A DNA stretch of 64,000 nucleotides from Serilophus lunatus (taxonomy: Eukaryota; Chordata; Aves; Passeriformes; Eurylaimidae). Position 1 is the first letter of the stretch. Each line of letters begins with the position of its first letter. The position numbers and the translations under genes were made by a program. Under the pieces are notes generated by a model, which saw nothing but the letters and a program-made list of their open reading frames with translations, was not told the origin of the DNA and made no database searches. The stretch spans positions 711,720-775,719 of the forward strand of contig VXBA01005565.1 in the NCBI GenBank assembly GCA_013399895.1, in the 5' to 3' direction. Below, one piece after another: positions 50,525-61,230 of the stretch.

Positions 50525-51351
50525 GAAGACCCGTCTGGCTGAGACAGGAGAGAATCTGGAAGACCTGTCTGGCTGAGAGTTTTGTCTGAAACTCCGTGAG
50601 AAAAAGAAAATTAACCACAAGAAAAAGATGCAGGCAGCTCAGGAGGACTACAAGGATGCTGTGAAGTCATGCAGGGATAAAATTAGAAGGGCCAAATCCT
50701 GGCTACAACTGAATATAGTCGCTGCTGTAAAAGGCAACAGAAAGTGTTTCTACACTACACAACATAAGGAGGGCCAAGAAGAATCTCTGTCTTTTGTTGG
50801 ATGTGAGGGGAAATGTAGTGACAAATGATGAGGGAAAGACCAAGGTGCATAATGCCTTCTTTGCGTATTTAATAAAAAGACCAATTGTCCTCAAGTTGCC
50901 CAGACCCCTGAGCTGGAAGACAGAGAGCAGAATGAAGCCACCATAAACTGAAGGGGAATGGTCAGACATCTGTCATGTGATTTAAACCCCCACAAGTCCA
51001 TGGGACTGGGCTGAATTCACCCAAGGGTACTGAGGGAGCTGGCAGAAGAGCTCGCCAGGCCATTTTGAATCATTTAGCAGCAGTTCTGATCGACTGGGGA
51101 TGTCTCAGGACACTGGAAGTTGGCAAATGAGATGCCCATCTATTAGAAGGGTTGGAAGGAGGATCCAGGGAAGTACAAGCCTGTCAGCCTGACCTGCATG
51201 CTGGGCAAGGTCATGGAGAAGAGCCTCTTGAGTGTCATTATGTGGCAAGTACAGGACAACCAGGGGATTAGGCCCAGCCAGTATGTGTTTAGGAAAGGCA
51301 GGTCCTGCTTGAACAACCTGATCTCCTCTAACGATAAAGGGACACTTGACA
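50525..51351 (+). mobile_element. CR1 LINE ORF2 fragment, truncated at both ends
   Basis: Sense-strand CR1 ORF2 from the endonuclease/RT linker into the reverse transcriptase. Nucleotide landmarks in order are 'CAGGAGGACTACAAGGATG', 'GAGCTGGAAGACAG', 'GGGTACTGAGGGAGCTGGCA', 'AGGAGGATCCAGGGAAGTAC', 'AGCCTGTCAGCCTGACC', 'GTACAGGACAACCAGGGGAT' and 'AGGAAAGGCAGGTCCTGCTT'. Translated pieces include QEDYKDAVKSCRDKIRRAK, a PVSLT block, and RPSQYVFRKGRSCLNNLIS, which correspond to the CR1 RT start. Stops and frameshifts occur throughout, so it is dead. It stops near 51351, just before the catalytic domain and without any CR1 3' end. That is unusual, because normal CR1 insertions keep the 3' end and lose the 5' end. 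A 20-base segment with one mismatch is duplicated at 50525-50544 and 50559-50578. Confidence 0.93.
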
Positions 51352-52540
51352 AATATAACTGAACCTATCAATATTTTTATTTCCTATTTCTGTAATCTTC
51401 ACAAAAGTCAAGATTCACAAAGTCTAAATTCCACTTTTTTTTACTGGCTGGTTTTCAGCCTTCAAAGGTACTTGGATAAGTAGGAAAGAGATCTTACATG
51501 GGATGATAGGCCATCTGAATTTGGAGCTCATACTTTTTTTAGTCCAAAGACTGAGTGAAAAAATTGGAATTTTTAGCCTAATATAGTGTTAAAATATGAA
51601 AGTGATGCTTCTGGATTTGCCTACCTTTACTTGACTGGCTAGAAATTGGTCAAATAATAATAATAATAATAATAATAGACCTGTATTTGATGAGTGAACC
51701 TGACAGAAGGGTCTGGGTTGTTCCAAGCCTAAGACTGGTCAGGGGCACTGGCAGAGTTGGGGAGGGAGAAGTCTTCAGGCACGAGACCCTGGACTTAGCC
51801 TGCAGCTGTGATTCCTGCAGCAGGGCTGAAGTGATAGCATCCCTGGAAAGTCTGATACTCCAGAGAAATGTAACTGGTCACTCTCTATAGACACACTACT
51901 ATTAAACTCCACATCTTCTTCCAGCCCCATCAGGAAGACACTGTGTTGTTTTCCGTAACACTAACAACTCTGCCTCCCACTGCTAACACTGATTTGTCTG
52001 GAAGAGAAGAGAGAACGCTCCCTGTGATAACCTGGTGTTACGCCCTCTGTTCAACAGCTGTGCTAAATGAACCTATACTTGATTATGTGTTATAACCCAT
52101 CAATCTTGCACAGGGTTTTCAAACCCTCTACAATCTCCTCAGCAGGCATAATGGCAATCACCGTGTTTAAAGGTCACGGGTAGGAGTTTAATTTAAAGCT
52201 CTTATAATAATGCAGTTTAATTCTGGAAAATGCCATAATATTGCTCTCTAAGGATTCTTGTCAGACAGAAGACACTTACTGCTTGCAGACAGCTTTCATT
52301 TGTTCATTTCTTTGAATAACATCTCTATTATATTTTGACTTACTAATGTTTCCACTTACTGAGTGGTGGGCAGACTTTCATTGCGACAGTGAATTCCAAA
52401 TAATAAACATCAGTTGTGTTTTAATTTCTACTGTGGAAAAAACTGGTGTTCTTTAAGCTGTGTAGCTAAAAAATTACAGTAGTTTACTACCACAAAGTTT
52501 GTCTTGCTTTAAAGAAGAGTTTCCCATCAAACAAAGCATA
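51352..52540. other. non-coding stretch
   Basis: AT-rich apart from 51.69-51.85 kb. It contains the (AAT)8 microsatellite. No remnant of the missing CR1 3' end was found here. Confidence 0.55.
51653..51676. repeat. (AAT)8 microsatellite
   Basis: Eight perfect copies of the trinucleotide AAT in 24 bases. Confidence 0.97.
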
Positions 52541-53642
52541 AACCCTGCATTAGGTTTGCGTGAACAGGTTTTTGTACAGAGCTGGCTTCGGCAAGAAGCT
52601 TCTAGAAGCTTCTCATGTCACACACAGCTGATGCCAGTCAGCTCTGAGATGAATCTGCCACTAGCCAAGACTGAGTCCATCATCATCCCACTAGGATAAA
52701 AGATTTAGGAAGGGGGAAAAGTTGCTGCAAAATGGTAGCTGCAGCTTGGGAGGGGAGTGAGAATTTGTGAGAGGGATACCTCTGCAGACACTGAGGTCAA
52801 TGAAGAAGGAGGGGGAAGAGGATCTCCAGCTGCCAGAGCAGAGATTCCCCTGCTGCTCATGATGAAGACCATAGTGAGGCAGGCTGTTCCACTGTAGCCC
52901 ATGGAGGTTCACAATTGAGCAGATATTCATCTGCAGCCTGTGGAAGACCCCACAGCAGAGCAGGTGGATACCTGTGGCTGTAACCCCATAGGAACCACAC
53001 GATGGAGCAAGTTTTCTGGAAGGACTTGTGACCCTGTAAGGAATCCATGCTAGAGCAGCCTATTCCTGAAGAACACACCTTGAAGCACTTAATGAAGAAC
53101 TGCAGCTTATGGGAAGGAAACTCACTTTGGAGAAGTTAATGGAGGATTGTCTCCTATGGGAGGGATGCCACACCTGAGCAGGTGAAGAGTGTGGGAAGTC
53201 CTGTGGCTGTCTTGTCAATTGCCCCCAGAGTCCTCCCCCCGAGGAGGAAGGGTGGTAAAGACAGCATGTGAAGAACTGACCATAGTCCCCATTCCTCATC
53301 CTCCTGAGCCAATGGGGAGGAGAACAGAATTTGGGAGTGAAGTCAAGTCTAGGAAGAAGGCAAGGGTGGAGGGAAGGTGTTTTAAGATTTGGGGTTTATT
53401 TCTTATTACTCTACTCTGATTCAATTAAATCAGAATATTTAATTAATTAGATTAATTAATTAAAGTGATTTTCCTAAGTCAAGCCTTTTTTGCCCATGTT
53501 GGTAACTAGTGGGTGATCTCCCTCTGTTATTTTGACCCATGAGCCTTTTCTATTTTCTCTTCCCTGTTTAGCTGTGGAGGGAAGTGATAGAGTGACTTGG
53601 TGGGCACCTGGCTTCCAGCCATGGTCAACCCACCCCAAACCC
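52541..53642 (+). mobile_element. solo LTR of an ERVL-like endogenous retrovirus, older copy
   Basis: The LTR proper is 52546-53637. It starts TGCATTAGGTTTGCGTG and ends GGTCAACCCACCCCA, which match the TGTATTGGGTTT… and …CCACA ends of a bird ERVL-type LTR with a few substitutions. The duplication AACCC flanks it at 52541-52545 and 53638-53642. Inside are family landmarks: GAAGCTTCTAGAAGCTTC, GTTGCTGCAAAATGG, CTCTGCAGACACTGAGGTCA, AGCAGAGATTCCCCTGCTG, and at least five degenerate copies of a roughly 45-bp unit (CCCxTGGxAGG…GAGCAG). Near the 3' side come 'GGTGTTTTAAGATTTGGGG', a TTAATTAA-rich stretch where the polyadenylation signal would be, and 'GTGGGTGATCTCCCTCTGTT'. It is sense-oriented, full length (1092 bp) and more worn than the copy at 49 kb. 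Frames inside it are not genes. Confidence 0.93.
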
Positions 53643-56600
53643 ATAATGAATAGATTTGCAATATGGGATTTATTTTGATAGCAGTAGCTGCAGCTAAACA
53701 AAGCTGAAGAAATAGTTTAATTGTGTAAGCACCACGTTTGAAACACCTAGACTGTATGGAACCACTGGTTGAAGCCTCAGTAGGATTGACTTGGCCTTTC
53801 AGCTCCTTTTAGCAGACATTTACTATGCAGGGAGGTAAGACTTTATGAAACAAGGCCCTGGGTCCTATGCACAAAATTTGAATTACTTGTTTTGTTGTTA
53901 GTGTCACTGATGTTAATTGTTTTTCTCCTTCTGGGTTTCTTGGTGCTGGTGGCTGCTGGGCTCTAGTCTGTGGCATGCCGGAGGCTGGCGGGGAGGTACC
54001 AGCCAGCTTCAAATGTCGTGAGATACCTGCAAGACTGGAAACTCTAGACAAATGAAAACAAAACTGATCCTTGACCCAAACTTACTCTTCCTAAGACCAG
54101 CTTACTAGGTGGGGCACAGTGCTGTGAGCTGGTGAGATGCTCCCAGAGCCTAGAGAGTGTAGGGCCAATAATGCAGGGCTGTCTTATTGATTCCACATGG
54201 CTCCCACATGCTTCTTTTCCATTCAGGGAAGGTCTTCTTCTCCCACACCAATCATAGGGCCAGTCTGGGTATGTGCATCTGAGCAGAGCTGAAAGTACTA
54301 CTGGAAAACGCTGAACACAGCAAAGAACTTATCCTTAATAAGAGCTCCTAGGCTTGCTGTTGAGATTCTAGTAGATATCTCTGGCCCATGCTATTATTTA
54401 TCTTAAAAAAGAACAGCTGTCTGCAAGCGATGGAAAGCTCACTGTTCAACACTCAGGCACAAATTTCTTTCAGCACTTAGGGAAAACTAGAACAGTTTGG
54501 TGCGTGCCAGGGGCATACGGTATTTTACCATGTGGAGGGCTTGAATTTTTCCACAAAGAACTTACCTTTTCTGCCCCTCTAATGCATGACATGGAAAATA
54601 GAAATAAAAGATCAATAAATACATTCACAGCTAATTAATCCCAGTGAGGGACACAGAGCATAAAAATGCTGAATTTCCAAAAAGATTGTTCTAACTCTGA
54701 TGTGACATGCCACTAAGTCTATTTTCATTACATTAATATATGCTGGAGCAGAAGCCAGGTGGCTTTTCATGAGGCTTCAGAAACCTACCCATTGTAGCAG
54801 AGCCAAGTGGCAAGTTCCAGCATAGCATGGAGGAGGAAGAATATAAGCAGCTCCGGAACAGAACTGCGGGCCCACCCTCACAGCTTCAGCAGAGAGTGTT
54901 ATTTAAAAGTAGATCATGGCATAAAATTCAGAATAATTGAATTGCTCTGGAGGGTCTCAGAGGGCTGTGGTGGGCCTGATGCAGTGTCCTGCCGTGGCTC
55001 TTCGTTGTCCTGTTGTATCCTATGATGTTGTCCTATTGGCTTGAAACCACTGTAGCTGGGCAAAGTGTCAGATCCCATGTTATATTCTTACTGTTAAAGA
55101 TATCCCTATTTTACTGTGATAGAGTCTACATGGACATTTCAACCATTCCTTTTCTTCATGCAGTGTTTAGAGCTTGACCCAAAGTCCAGAGAAACCTGTG
55201 GGTCTTCCTGTTGACTCCATGGAATTTTGGACCACACCCCTAAAGTGTGGAGAAGTGCATGAGTAATAGCAAAGAACCAACCACACCAAAACCTATCTTT
55301 CAAGTAAGTATGGGTTCCCATTTAAATACCTGAACTCAAATTACAGGGGTTTTAAAGGCTACTTTTCTTAAAAGCCAGGACCAAAGTATTTATATTAGCT
55401 ACACTGAAATGAAAAGGAACTAAGAGAAGAAAGCTACACTATTCATCTGCTGTTTAATGTCAAAATGCCTGTTATTTTAAAAGCTAATTTCTTCCTTAAA
55501 TATTCCATCAAATTTAAGGAAAAGCAATACTACTACATCTTTCAGCATTAAAAAGACATCTTTAAATAAAAGATTTAAGAATCATAACACAAAATAAGGA
55601 AATGAAGATCTCTAGCTGCAGTCAGGTGAAAAGGTGTGGTACAGAGAATAGAAATTATTTGGTTCTCACTGATTATAGCTCTTTGCAACAAAATACTCCA
55701 GGCTGAAATTAGTGTGATCCACAAAAGCAGATGTTTTCAATTTTAATCTAAGATATAATTAGAGTCTGTAAAAAACTCTATATGATGCAGTAATTGAAAG
55801 GGCTAATAATGGGTCACTTTATTATAAAAAATATTTAAAAATAGATCTACAAGATATAAAAAATCATATTCCATAAAAATCTCTATTTTGACTACATATA
55901 AAGCTGCAATCCATTATGACTTTGATTAGAAAGACTTAAACAATTTACTTGTATCTTTAAAAGTGATATGTAATTATCAAGTTCTTTATCTTGTGTTTCA
56001 TCTTGTTTATATAAACATTTTTCAAATCTGCACAATCATTCTGTGGAGATACACGTCAAGACCAAGTATAGTTTTAAGCCCCACCTGGATTAAGGAACTA
56101 TATAAACTATATATGAGATAAACATATTACTTTTACTGTTGCTTATTGTTCCTAAACAATATTTTTTGTCCAATCTCTTATTCAATAAGCAGATGCCAAA
56201 TTCAGCAGTTCTTCTGTTCATAAAGAAGACCAGTATATGTTTTTATGGCTTTGACTGTCATTGTTTTTGTAGTCGAAATTGACAACAGAAGGAACTGGTG
56301 CTGGTTAAAAAGTCATTTGATGGCTTCCATCTTCTTAGGTATTATAACTGATTTTGAGATAAAATGGCCATGCAATCAAGCAAGACAGGAAATAATTAGA
56401 TAATGATCACAATGAAGGGAGTGAGTGTTTAACTTTTTATTGTGCAAACTGAGACAGGCTTCAAGAATTTGCACAGAATTGATTGTGCTAGTCCTCCAAA
56501 TTTTTTCAAGCTGGTGCAGTGCAATTCAAATTAAGCCAGCCAAAATAAACCATCTGAAAGGACTAGTTGCTAAAAAGTGCTGATGTAACTGTGATGCACT

Positions 56601-58510
56601 GTTCTGTCTTTACTCTGAAAGCTTGGAAAAACTAATGGGGAACACGGCTCAGCTCTCTGTGGGCTCAGCATCCTTTAAGGTTGCATGCCATAACACTCTT
56701 ACATTGATGTTACTTACTTCTATGGAAGATACATAAATAAGATTGAGGCCCGTTATCAACTAATAAGGAACAAAAGTCATATCTGATAATATATCTCTAT
56801 TATTAAAATATTACGAAAATTATGACTATTAGCATACAGAAAGACCTCAAAAAGTCTTCTTTGCTGTAAATACGTTTGCTAAAGTCAGATCTTAGAGTTT
56901 GCAATACATTAAACAGTTATCCCCCAGTCAGTCTGAAAGCCAGAGAAATGTGTATTTTATTAGTGTAGTGAAATGTTTCACTTCACCTGATGTTCAGGCG
57001 AGAACTTGCCTTCAGATCCTCAAGACTGAGATAATGCCAGTGTTCCTCAGATCCATTGCCAATATGTCTTGTGATGCAGTGCGGTTGAAGGGCCCATGGG
57101 CCTGGTGATTAATACAACATCAATCCTGCCACCGAGTCTCTGCCAGCAACCTTACAATGGAATCAGACAGCTCAACCTCTACGAGACTTTTCCTCCACTG
57201 GAGCATGCTGGAAGGGTTCCTTTCCTGTTCAAAGGGAAAAGCCTTTCATTTCAAAAGTGTTTTGAATTCGTTCGAAAATGCAGATGTTGTTTATATGCTG
57301 AGTTACAGGGGAAAATATTTCTTTTTTTCAAGTTTTCTAATATTACTGAAGGAAAAAAAATCCTGGGCAAGGTTCAAGTTTGCTGAGTGCCAAAGTCTTC
57401 AAACTTTGTAATTTAAATCGTCAAACCACATAAGTATTGGAAAGCTGGATGTTTTGTATCTTTATTATCTCCTGTTCTATCTACCAAACACAAAGATTTC
57501 TGTGTGTTGGAGAAAGCAAGTGCTGCTTCCCAGCATGGCATTTCAGAAAGAGAGGCAAAGAGGTTTCCACTAGGCTCCCATTCCTGTGTTCTCACAGCAT
57601 TTTAATTTCAGAGCTTCAAGCAAAACTCACAATAGGAACACATTCTATTTTTATTACTGAAGGCTCATTTCTGCTGTCACTGTTAGTATTTACCCATTAG
57701 AAATGTGTTACATGAAATCTCGGTTGCTTCTTAATCTGATTAATTGCTAAGTGAAGTAGGTTTTACCTAGATACATGGTTTGTGAGTCTACCTTTCCATA
57801 ATATTTTCTATTGCTTTCATATTATCCTGTCAATACTAGTCACTGACTGACTCAAAATCAAGGCATCTGCTGTATTCCTAAGCTTCCAGATCTCCATTTT
57901 CATAAAGTTCAACTTTGACCAAACAGAGCAATATCAAAAAAAAAAAAAAAAAAAAGGATGTTTCAATATTGATATAAAATTGTATGTAGTTGATTAGAAT
58001 GCTCTGTCAAAACATAATTTTCAAAAGATAATGCTAGTGGTCAAAATAAAAAATGAAAGCCTGTTATGGTTTTTTAATTACGCAAAGATATATTGCCTTC
58101 TGCACAGAAGCCATGTTTCAAAGAAGCAACACTGAACAGGCAGGGCCTAACAAATGAGTTTTCAGTCTTGTGTTTAAACATCATGGTTCCATGAAAAGCT
58201 CTTTCCCTTTATATCAAAGCGATGGCTACACCTTTATACCAGCTCATGTTTCAGTAGTAAATTTCTGATTTCCTCAAAGTCTTTTCTAGTGCTTAAAAAA
58301 ATAATAGCTGAGGTTCATAAGCAATCTTTAAGCCCTGCCTGTGAATTGTGTCGGCATTATTTGCTCCATTTTATAAATGCAGTGTTTAAATGTAATATTT
58401 TCAAAAGTTCTAAATTATTTTGAATGCTGAGTAGAAAATCTCTGATTTTTTTTGGAGCATACATCTGTTCAAGGCAGAGCTCATAGTGAGTGCAATGGCA
58501 GCTGAAGCCT
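53643..58510. other. long AT-rich non-coding stretch
   Basis: No gene or retroelement recognised. It contains a 20-base A run at 57936-57955 with no clear source element upstream. Plus frames at 56899-57108 (69 codons) and 57096-57386 (96 codons) are adjacent and unrecognised. Confidence 0.6.
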
Positions 58511-58660
58511 GAGAATAGTTCTGGTTAGAAGGCACCATCTGATCCAGCCCCATGCTTAAAACAGGGCCAATTTTGAAGTTATAACAACTTTGAAATCAGA
58601 TCAAGACTTTGAAGGACATATCTAGTCAAATCTGGAGTATCTTCAGATGGAGATTTCCAT
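58511..58660 (-). mobile_element. CR1 LINE 3' end fragment
   Basis: On plus this reads as the reverse of a CR1 3' end: 'GAATAGTTCTGGTTAGAAGG', 'CACCATCTGATCCAGCCCC', 'GCTTAAAACAGGGCCAA', and then 'GGAGTATCTTCAGATGGAG'. The last corresponds to the common 'gagtatctccaaggatggag' block. Only the last 150 bases of the element are kept, with strong divergence in the middle. Confidence 0.78.
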
Positions 58661-59691
58661 AGTAATACTTAATAGTTCTGCAAATCAGGACCCGGAAACA
58701 CAAACCAAAAGCACCCAAAAAAGTCATTCTGCAAATTGCTGTCACAGAGGACGCATGAGTAACACTGAAAGAACAATCTTCCGTGTCCTTCTGAGTGCTG
58801 AAAATAGCATCAATCTTGTGCTGTTGGTGGGTGTTGTGTGTTAAAGTCCCCTTTTCTCTCGTTTCTGTAGGCATTACCCTCAACATCACAGCAATTCAGT
58901 TTCTCATAGACAGAAGACTGCACATATTTGCGTTTAGGCCAGTGCCCTGAAGGAAATGAGTCTATGCTGACACTTAAGTGCTCTTAGCAAGTCCCTCATG
59001 TCTTTGAACACTTGTAGACTGTACAGCCTTGTACTTATCTCCTGTAATGAGGAATATGAATTGTCTGTGAGTGACCAAAGACAACTGAACTGCTGTCATT
59101 TAATAACAGGCTGCAGTCCTGCACATTTTTGTGAAGTCGCCTTCCTGCAGTAGCACTGCCATCCTCACTTGAGAGATGCTGTTGGAGAATATTCTAAGAG
59201 TTATGATGGCCTTAAAACAAATTGCGACCTTGTAAGATAGATTCCTTATATTTCTTCATGTGTTCAAGTTGGCAGTGGGGAGAAAGAGAGGAGAGCTGGA
59301 AGAAAGGAAAGGGAACACAGATTGTGGTGAGTTAACTCACAAATGCCTGTGTTTTTTTCTGAGACTGCTTAATTTCATTGTACAAATGAACAAGCAATAT
59401 TTTAGGTAATTTGCCTTTTCCTGTGCCAAATATATAGAAAAGAAGATGTGACAGCCATGGCTTCATGAACTGCTTGGGGAGCTACATGATGGCTGTGAAG
59501 CATGCCCTTGGTTTGGTTTCTCAGGAATTCTCTTCCGTAAGAGAGAACCTGTCAGTATTCCACCATAGAGTGCTTGGGTATGAGGCTGCAAGGTGGAACC
59601 ATATGCTTCCGCGTGGGAGCTCTGAGTACATGTTGTGGGCTAGCTGAAGTTTTGTAAAACTTTTCCTGTATTAATCAGATTTAAAACGTTT
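58661..59691. other. non-coding stretch
   Basis: AT-rich sequence with a purine-rich patch near 59281-59320 (GAAAGAGAGGAGAGC). No gene or repeat recognised. Composition changes sharply at about 59690. Confidence 0.6.
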
Positions 59692-59760
59692 TCTCCACTT
59701 CCCTCTTTTTCCCCTCACCCTCCCCACACCCCTTCCCGTTTGTTCCGGTTTCTGCTTTCA

Positions 59761-59788
59761 GGGGGGAAGCTGGGGTGGGGTAGGGGGG
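59761..59788 (+). repeat. G-quadruplex motif
   Basis: Four G runs of six, four, four and six bases are separated by loops of five, one and two bases, which satisfies the usual G4 pattern strongly. Further G runs continue to about 59850. The preceding 50 bases are C-rich on the same strand, so the purine-rich strand changes here. Confidence 0.85.
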
Positions 59789-60905
59789 AAGAGGGAGATG
59801 TGTGTGTGGGGTGAGGGGGCTGGGAGCGGGGAGGATAGAGAAAGGGGGCTTTGAGGAGGTAACGATCTTGCCTGGGCACTGCCCACAGCCACCAAGACAG
59901 CCAAGAATGCCTGAAATACCGGGGGAAAAATCAGGATTACCAGGAGAGGGAGGTTTCTGTGGCACCTGGTCCCGGCATGGCGTCTCCCCAGATTCTGCAT
60001 GTGTCCATTGCTGCGGGGTTTTCTCGAGCACAACGGATGGGTTGCTGTGGCTCACGGCAGCGTTGCCAGTTCCAGGCAAGCTGGCCATGGCCACGGCGAT
60101 GGGCCATGGCCTGGCGGGCCCTGGGCACCCTGGATGCTGGCTCAGTTCTTGGCGGTGTCCCGGTTCGCTGCCCAGCTGCAAAGCCACCGGCAGGCACTTG
60201 CCCAGATGGCGCAGCGGTGTAGCTGGCAGGGTTGGACCAGCTGTTGCGCAGTAGCATTCCCCGCACTTCCCGCATTGGTGATGCAGGAGTGAGGCTCCAT
60301 TTTTCAGAGAAGCTGTTCTAGTCCCAATGGCTGTGGGGGGCAGTGGCTCCAGGGCAAGCAAGCAGTCGCACCTTTTAGCGCTGGTGGGGCTCGAGCGACA
60401 CCGCGCTGGCACTGGGAGCGAGCTGTGCTGCCATGGTGGTGCCAGGAAACCAGGGGAGCTGGGGAGCTCCTGGGAGCTCAGCGGGACCTGTGGCCTGGCA
60501 CGCCCGCCGTTGCGGTCACCGGGACCACAGGGAATACTGGCACAGCCGTGAGGGATCCTGGCCAGCCCAGCCTGGCCCAGCAGGGTGGGATTGGTCCTGG
60601 TCCTGTTCCCAGTCCATGTCCTGGGGTGTGGCAAGTGACTGCAAAACCACACTGGGCATCAGTAGTGGTGGCTCACCCAGCTGGTGCAGGGGACTGCAGC
60701 TGTGGCACGTCTGCCATGGTGTGGTGTGGGGCAACGCAGCCGTGGCGGCGGTGTGGCGGTGCTGGGCCCGGCAGCACGGAGCAGGTCAGGGTGGGCTGGC
60801 CCCGAGAACCAGAGTCAGTACCAGCAGCAGCCTCCACCCACATTGCCTCCCCAACGGCACGGCTATGGGTGGCAGCCCTGATGGTGGGGCAGTGGCATGT
60901 GGCAT

Positions 60906-61130
60906 CCGCCATGTTTTTCGACCGGTGGGGGGAGACTCTGGAGGCAGAGCCTGGAGGCGGAGCTGGGGCAGAGCCGGCGCAGAACGGGAGCAGAGAGACC
61001 AATAACAATTCGGTGAGGGACAAGTCCGTCCCTCTTTGGAGGCGGGCTGGGGGAGGCACACAGGACAGGGGATTTTGGGAGAGCTTGAGGACTGTATAAT
61101 CAGAAGATTCCTCAGCCTCACTCTCTTCAT
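60906..61130 (+). promoter_or_regulatory. putative TATA-type core promoter
   Basis: Motifs stand in textbook order. A YY1-like CCGCCATGTT is at 60906-60915, CCAAT at 60999-61003, a GC box AGGCGGGC at 61040-61047, and TATAAT at 61095-61100. An initiator-like TCACTCT is at 61118-61124, putting a start A at 61120, about 25 bases after the TATA start. A second YY1-like TGCCATCTTC lies downstream at 61184-61193. Transcription would run to the right. No AATAAA follows closely, as the R region of an LTR would usually have, and no coding exon is evident downstream. The arrangement is seen directly; its activity is inference. Confidence 0.35.
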
Positions 61131-61230
61131 GCCTAGAGTTCACCGCAGAAGGAACTGGTTTCGGTGTCTGGGCTTCCAGCGTCTGCCATCTTCGAAACCA
61201 TCACATGCTTTGCTGATCATCCCTCTGCTC

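Larger units (their letters stand above)
59692..61230. other. isolated GC- and CpG-rich block
   Basis: About 1.5 kb of G+C-rich DNA inside otherwise AT-rich surroundings. A hand count gives about 59 CpGs between 59881 and 61200, while flanking lines have almost none. It opens with a C/T-rich run (59692-59740) that switches to a G-rich run (59761-59850) and ends with promoter-like motifs. Open frames of 323 codons (minus, 59681-60652), 224 and 190 codons (plus) run through it. They are proline/glycine/alanine-rich, mutually overlapping on both strands and match nothing, as expected where G+C makes stops rare. Alternatives are a CpG-island promoter of an unannotated transcript, the regulatory half of an unrecognised LTR, or a GC-rich insertion. 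No primer-binding site, LTR end pair or flanking duplication could be found. Confidence 0.85.

Noticed and set aside
59681..60652. 323-codon minus ORF, with overlapping 224- and 190-codon plus ORFs
   Set aside because: Stops are rare in GC-rich DNA. Long frames are open on both strands at once, composition is Pro/Gly/Ala-rich, and no domain or start context is recognisable.
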